A stretch of 18,633 bases of DNA, taken from positions 1 through 18,633 of the forward strand of contig DATLFI010000436.1 in assembly GCA_035524895.1 (NCBI GenBank), in the 5' to 3' direction. Positions 16,443 through 18,633 of this stretch are shown here, piece after piece. The notes beneath the pieces were generated by a model, which did no database searches, was not told where the DNA came from, and saw nothing but the letters and a program-made list of their open reading frames with translations. The stretch's first letter is position 1; the number at the start of each line of letters is the position of its first letter. The translations under genes were made by a program, and so were the position numbers. This DNA comes from DATLFI01 sp035524895. GTDB taxonomy: Bacteria > Acidobacteriota > Thermoanaerobaculia > Multivoradales > Multivoraceae.

Positions 16443-16853
16443 ATGGACATCGCAGCCCTGCAGCAACGCATGCGGGGACTCTTCCCCGAAGTCCTCGGCA
16501 TTCGCTTTGTCGAGGCGTCGCCGGACTTGGTGCGAGCAGACCTGGAGGTCCGCGACGAGCTGTGCACCGTGCCCGGGATCCTGCACGGCGGAGCGATCAT
16601 GGCCTTCGCCGACACACTCGGAGCGGTCGGCACCATGCTCAACCTGACCCCCGGCGCCGGTACCACCACGAGCGAGTCGAAGACCAACTTCGTCTCTGCC
16701 GCGCGCGCGGGAGCCACCATCGTGGGAATCACCACCCCGATCCACAGAGGTCGCCATACCATGGTCTGGCAAACACGGGTGGAGTCCGAAGGCAAGCTGG
16801 TCGCGCTGGTGACGCAGACCCAGATCGTGCTCGGCCCGCGGTCGACGGCATAG
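16443..16853 (+). CDS. PaaI-family hotdog thioesterase
   Basis: 136 aa from ATG 16443, with AGGGAG about 10 nt upstream. The hotdog signature is present: GILHGGAIMAFADTLGAVG, with HGG at residues 48-50 and Asp57 at the usual catalytic acid position, followed by TSESKTNFVSAARAG and TMVWQTRVESEGKLVALVTQT on the later strands. Such enzymes hydrolyse acyl-CoA or aryl-CoA thioesters in the cytoplasm, usually as tetramers. The substrate cannot be assigned. It starts 48 nt after the permease stop with no obvious terminator between them, so read-through is possible. The next gene is 141 nt downstream. Confidence 0.92.
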   Translation: MDIAALQQRMRGLFPEVLGIRFVEASPDLVRADLEVRDELCTVPGILHGGAIMAFADTLGAVGTMLNLTPGAGTTTSESKTNFVSAARAGATIVGITTPIHRGRHTMVWQTRVESEGKLVALVTQTQIVLGPRSTA

Positions 16854-16994
16854 GCAGAAGAATCTTGCTCGCTCGAGCTGGCGACGGCCTCGACCGAGCT
16901 TCATCGGCCGTGCGCCTGCTGTTAGAGTTCCGCCTCCGAGCCGTCGCCGACCTTGGCGCGAGAACGAAAGGCTCGATCCGGAGGACACTGCCCC

Positions 16995-17678
16995 ATGACC
17001 GAAGCTCTCGCCGCTCCCGCCACCCGCGCGCTCGACCAGCTGGACGCGCTGGTGTCGTCTCGTTCGATCCTGAATCATCCCTTCTACCAGGCCTGGACGC
17101 AGGGCACTCTGACCCACGAGCAGCTCCGCGCGTACGCCGAGATCTACTACCCCCACGTGCGTGCTTTCACCACCTACCTCGAGAGCGCGATCGTCGGCGC
17201 CATGGACCCCGAGACGCGCCGCACGCTGGTCGACAACCTGGTCGACGAGCTGTCGCGACCCGAAGAGCACGCCGCCCTGTGGCGTCGCTTCGCGGCTGGC
17301 GTGGGAGCCGAGAGCCTGTCGGAGGGACATCCGGCCGCCGCGGCGACCGTCGACACGTTCGAGCAGCTCTGCGCCACCGGCACCGTCGAGGCGCTCGCGG
17401 CGCTCTACGCCTACGAGAGCCAGCAACCCGAGGTCGCCTCGACCAAGCTCGCCGGCCTGCGCGAGCACTACGGCGTGCGCTGCCCCGAGGCGCTCCGCTA
17501 CTTCGAGGTGCACCGCGAAGCCGACGTCGAGCACCGCGAGGGCGAACGCGAGGCGCTGCGACGAGAGCTAGAGCGCGGCGGTTCGCAGGAGGACGCGCTG
17601 GCGGCCGCCGGCGCCGCCCTCGACGCGTACTGGGGTCTGCTCGACGCAGTCTGCGTGGAGACAGGGATCGCCGCCTGA
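16995..17678 (+). CDS. CADD-like diiron oxygenase, putative self-sacrificing p-aminobenzoate synthase
   Basis: 227 aa from ATG 16995, with GGAGGA about 9 nt upstream. It is a haem-oxygenase-like helical protein of the TenA/PqqC/CADD group. Every residue I recall for Chlamydia CADD has a counterpart at the right spacing: diiron ligands Glu85 and His92 (DELSRPEEH), Glu141 (YAYESQQPE), His173, Asp177 and His180 (VHREADVEH); Lys151 ten residues after Glu141; and Tyr31 (HPFYQAW) at the place of the sacrificed Tyr27, with Tyr47 at Tyr43. CADD makes the p-aminobenzoate ring of folate from its own tyrosine, so a folate role is likely. TenA and PqqC lack this ligand set. Residue mapping is from memory, not an alignment. 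Neighbours do not include folate genes. Confidence 0.85.
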   Translation: MTEALAAPATRALDQLDALVSSRSILNHPFYQAWTQGTLTHEQLRAYAEIYYPHVRAFTTYLESAIVGAMDPETRRTLVDNLVDELSRPEEHAALWRRFAAGVGAESLSEGHPAAAATVDTFEQLCATGTVEALAALYAYESQQPEVASTKLAGLREHYGVRCPEALRYFEVHREADVEHREGEREALRRELERGGSQEDALAAAGAALDAYWGLLDAVCVETGIAA

Positions 17679-17774
17679 TCGCTGTCCGAGCAACAGGTCG
17701 GTCGAAGCGGACGGATCGAGCGGAACAGATCGAATCGGACCCGGGGGGGGGCGACGACCTCGCCGAGCAAGTCG

Positions 17775-18152
17775 ATGGTGAACGATTCCGGACTCGACAA
17801 GGTCAACCTCGCCGAGAAACTGGCGCGCTTCTCCGAGACCTGGAGCCCGCGCATCGTCGCGGAGCTCAACGGCCAACACGTAAAGCTGGTCAAGCTCCAC
17901 GGCGAGTTCGTCTGGCACCACCACGCCGACGAGGACGAGCTCTTCCTCGTGCTCGCCGGGAGGCTCGCCATGCAGTTCCGAGACCGCACCGTCGAGCTGC
18001 TGCCAGGCGAGCTGCTGGTGGTGCCGCGGGGTGTGGAGCACCGGCCGGTCGCCGAAGAGGAGGTCCACGTCCTCCTCTTCGAGCCGGCCTCGACGCTCAA
18101 CACCGGCAACGTGCGCGACGAACGCACGGTGGTAGCGCCCGAGCGGTTGTGA
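17775..18152 (+). CDS. Single-domain cupin protein
   Basis: 125 aa from ATG 17775; the Shine-Dalgarno is weak. Cupin motif 1 is GEFVWHHHADEDELFLVLAG with likely metal ligands His48, His50 and Glu55. Motif 2 is PGELLVVPRGVEHRP with His89. A metal site is therefore complete, but substrate and reaction cannot be read from so small a protein; many such cupins resemble mannose-6-phosphate isomerase cores or act as sensors. A run of nine G (17743-17751) lies 23 nt before the start. It is the last gene on the plus strand and converges with the acyltransferase, with the long repeat element between them. Confidence 0.85.
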   Translation: MVNDSGLDKVNLAEKLARFSETWSPRIVAELNGQHVKLVKLHGEFVWHHHADEDELFLVLAGRLAMQFRDRTVELLPGELLVVPRGVEHRPVAEEEVHVLLFEPASTLNTGNVRDERTVVAPERL

Positions 18153-18158
18153 GCCCAC

Positions 18159-18555
18159 TAGCAGCCCGTGGTGGAACTCCCGTGGGCTGCGTTGGGAGCG
18201 CCGTGGGGCCGTATGCTCATGCGGTGCGCGGGGAAGGTTCTTCGCCTGCAGAGGCTTTACCGGCGGCTCCGCTGATGCGCGCGAGCGGTGGCGATGCTGG
18301 GTCACACGCTTCGCGAGCGCAACACCGCAGACGGCCCCGCGCCGCCCCCTACCAGAGCCGCGCAGCGGCGACGTCGGTGCAGGCAAGCTGCCCGGGGGCA
18401 GCTTGCTTGCACCCACCCTTGGGGCGGGGGTTTCGGGACCCCGACTACGTTGGGCCTCCTGCACGATGTCACCGCATCGCGTTCGTCGGCCGCGCCTTGC
18501 CAGCGGTCGCAGATCCCCGCGCGCAGCTCCACGCGGGTTTCACCACGGGCTGCTA
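18159..18555. mobile_element. Long copy of the MITE-like element
   Basis: 397 nt bounded by TAGCAGCCCGTGGTG (18159-18173) and its exact complement CACCACGGGCTGCTA (18541-18555). The inverted repeat continues to 27 nt with three mismatches. The flanks read C-TA before and TA-G after the unit, consistent with insertion at CTAG and TA duplication, the habit of IS630/Tc1-mariner elements. The interior has no convincing transposase frame, so it would be non-autonomous. A strong internal hairpin lies at 18377-18412. Its first 51 nt are shared with the short copy at 8010-8060. It separates the convergent cupin and acyltransferase genes. Confidence 0.72.
18377..18412. repeat. Long hairpin inside the mobile element
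   Basis: GTGCAGGCAAGCTGCCC (18377-18393) pairs with the stretch ending TTGCTTGCAC at 18412: a 17-bp stem with one mismatch and a 2-nt GG at the tip. No T-run follows, so it is not a classical terminator on either strand. Confidence 0.7.
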
Positions 18556-18633
18556 GGACTCGCGGGTGGCGCCGACCGCCAGCGGTCGTGGTACCAGAAG
18601 TACTGGTCGGGATGGCGGAGGATCGCGGCTCCC
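18540..18633 (-). CDS. Probable LpxL/HtrB-type lipid A acyltransferase, 3' end only
   Basis: Only the last 30 codons are in the window, read from the right edge leftwards. They include AILRHPDQYFWYHDRWRS, which resembles the C-terminal signature of lysophospholipid/lauroyl acyltransferases (typically I.R.PEQ..W.H.RWK). These inner-membrane-associated enzymes add secondary acyl chains to lipid A, which would fit a Gram-negative envelope. The last residues (SSPW) and the TGA stop (18542-18540) are encoded by the terminal repeat of the adjacent mobile element, so the original C-terminus was probably altered. The call rests on about 18 residues. Confidence 0.55.
   Translation of the reverse strand, partial: GAAILRHPDQYFWYHDRWRSAPPASPSSPW

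Noticed and set aside
16562..18556. 664-codon plus-strand frame spanning the thioesterase, CADD-like and cupin genes
   Set aside because: It is an Arg-rich out-of-frame translation across three well-supported genes in other frames.

Overview
The window is high-GC bacterial chromosome. It carries about thirteen intact or window-edge protein genes, two clearly broken genes, one gene remnant, and two copies of a small inverted-repeat element. I see no tRNA, rRNA, CRISPR array, phage gene or intact transposase. Several features point to Acidobacteriota, perhaps a Thermoanaerobaculia-like lineage: a PadR regulator translationally coupled to a large ADOP-type (acidobacterial duplicated orphan) permease, a second ADOP-like permease with no ATPase beside it, and a secreted protein with a Cys-bounded C-terminal domain that I recall from that group. 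This placement is an inference; no rRNA is present to test it.

Layout. 1-170 (minus) is the 5' end of a P1-family (DmpA-like) peptidase. 490-1572 (plus) is a secreted alpha/beta-hydrolase-fold protein that seems to have lost its catalytic Ser and His. 1791-3065 is a secreted TPR protein. 3122-3691 is a decayed family III CoA-transferase. 5571-3747 (minus) is a two-gene unit, an SGNH hydrolase followed by homocysteine S-methyltransferase. It diverges from a groES-groEL operon that has a sigma70-like promoter, a perfect CIRCE operator, a leader of about 300 nt and a strong terminator.

10214-8136 (minus) is a tight three-gene unit: ribosomal protein bTHX, archease and the RNA ligase RtcB. The first two overlap at GTGA. 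The unit places a small-subunit protein with the RNA-ligation pair, which suggests ribosome or rRNA maintenance. 10300-13293 is a degraded permease region: a prefix-domain remnant, two tandem hairpin units, and a minus-strand ADOP permease broken by two single-base frameshifts. 13294-16394 is an intact PadR-ADOP pair.

16443-18152 (plus) holds a hotdog thioesterase, a CADD-like diiron oxygenase with every residue expected of the self-sacrificing p-aminobenzoate synthase, and a cupin. The window closes with the 3' end of a probable LpxL-type acyltransferase (minus).

The two element copies (8010-8081 and 18159-18555) begin with the same 51 nt (one mismatch). Both lie between convergent genes, and both are flanked as if inserted at CTAG with TA duplication, as for IS630/Tc1-mariner-type MITEs.
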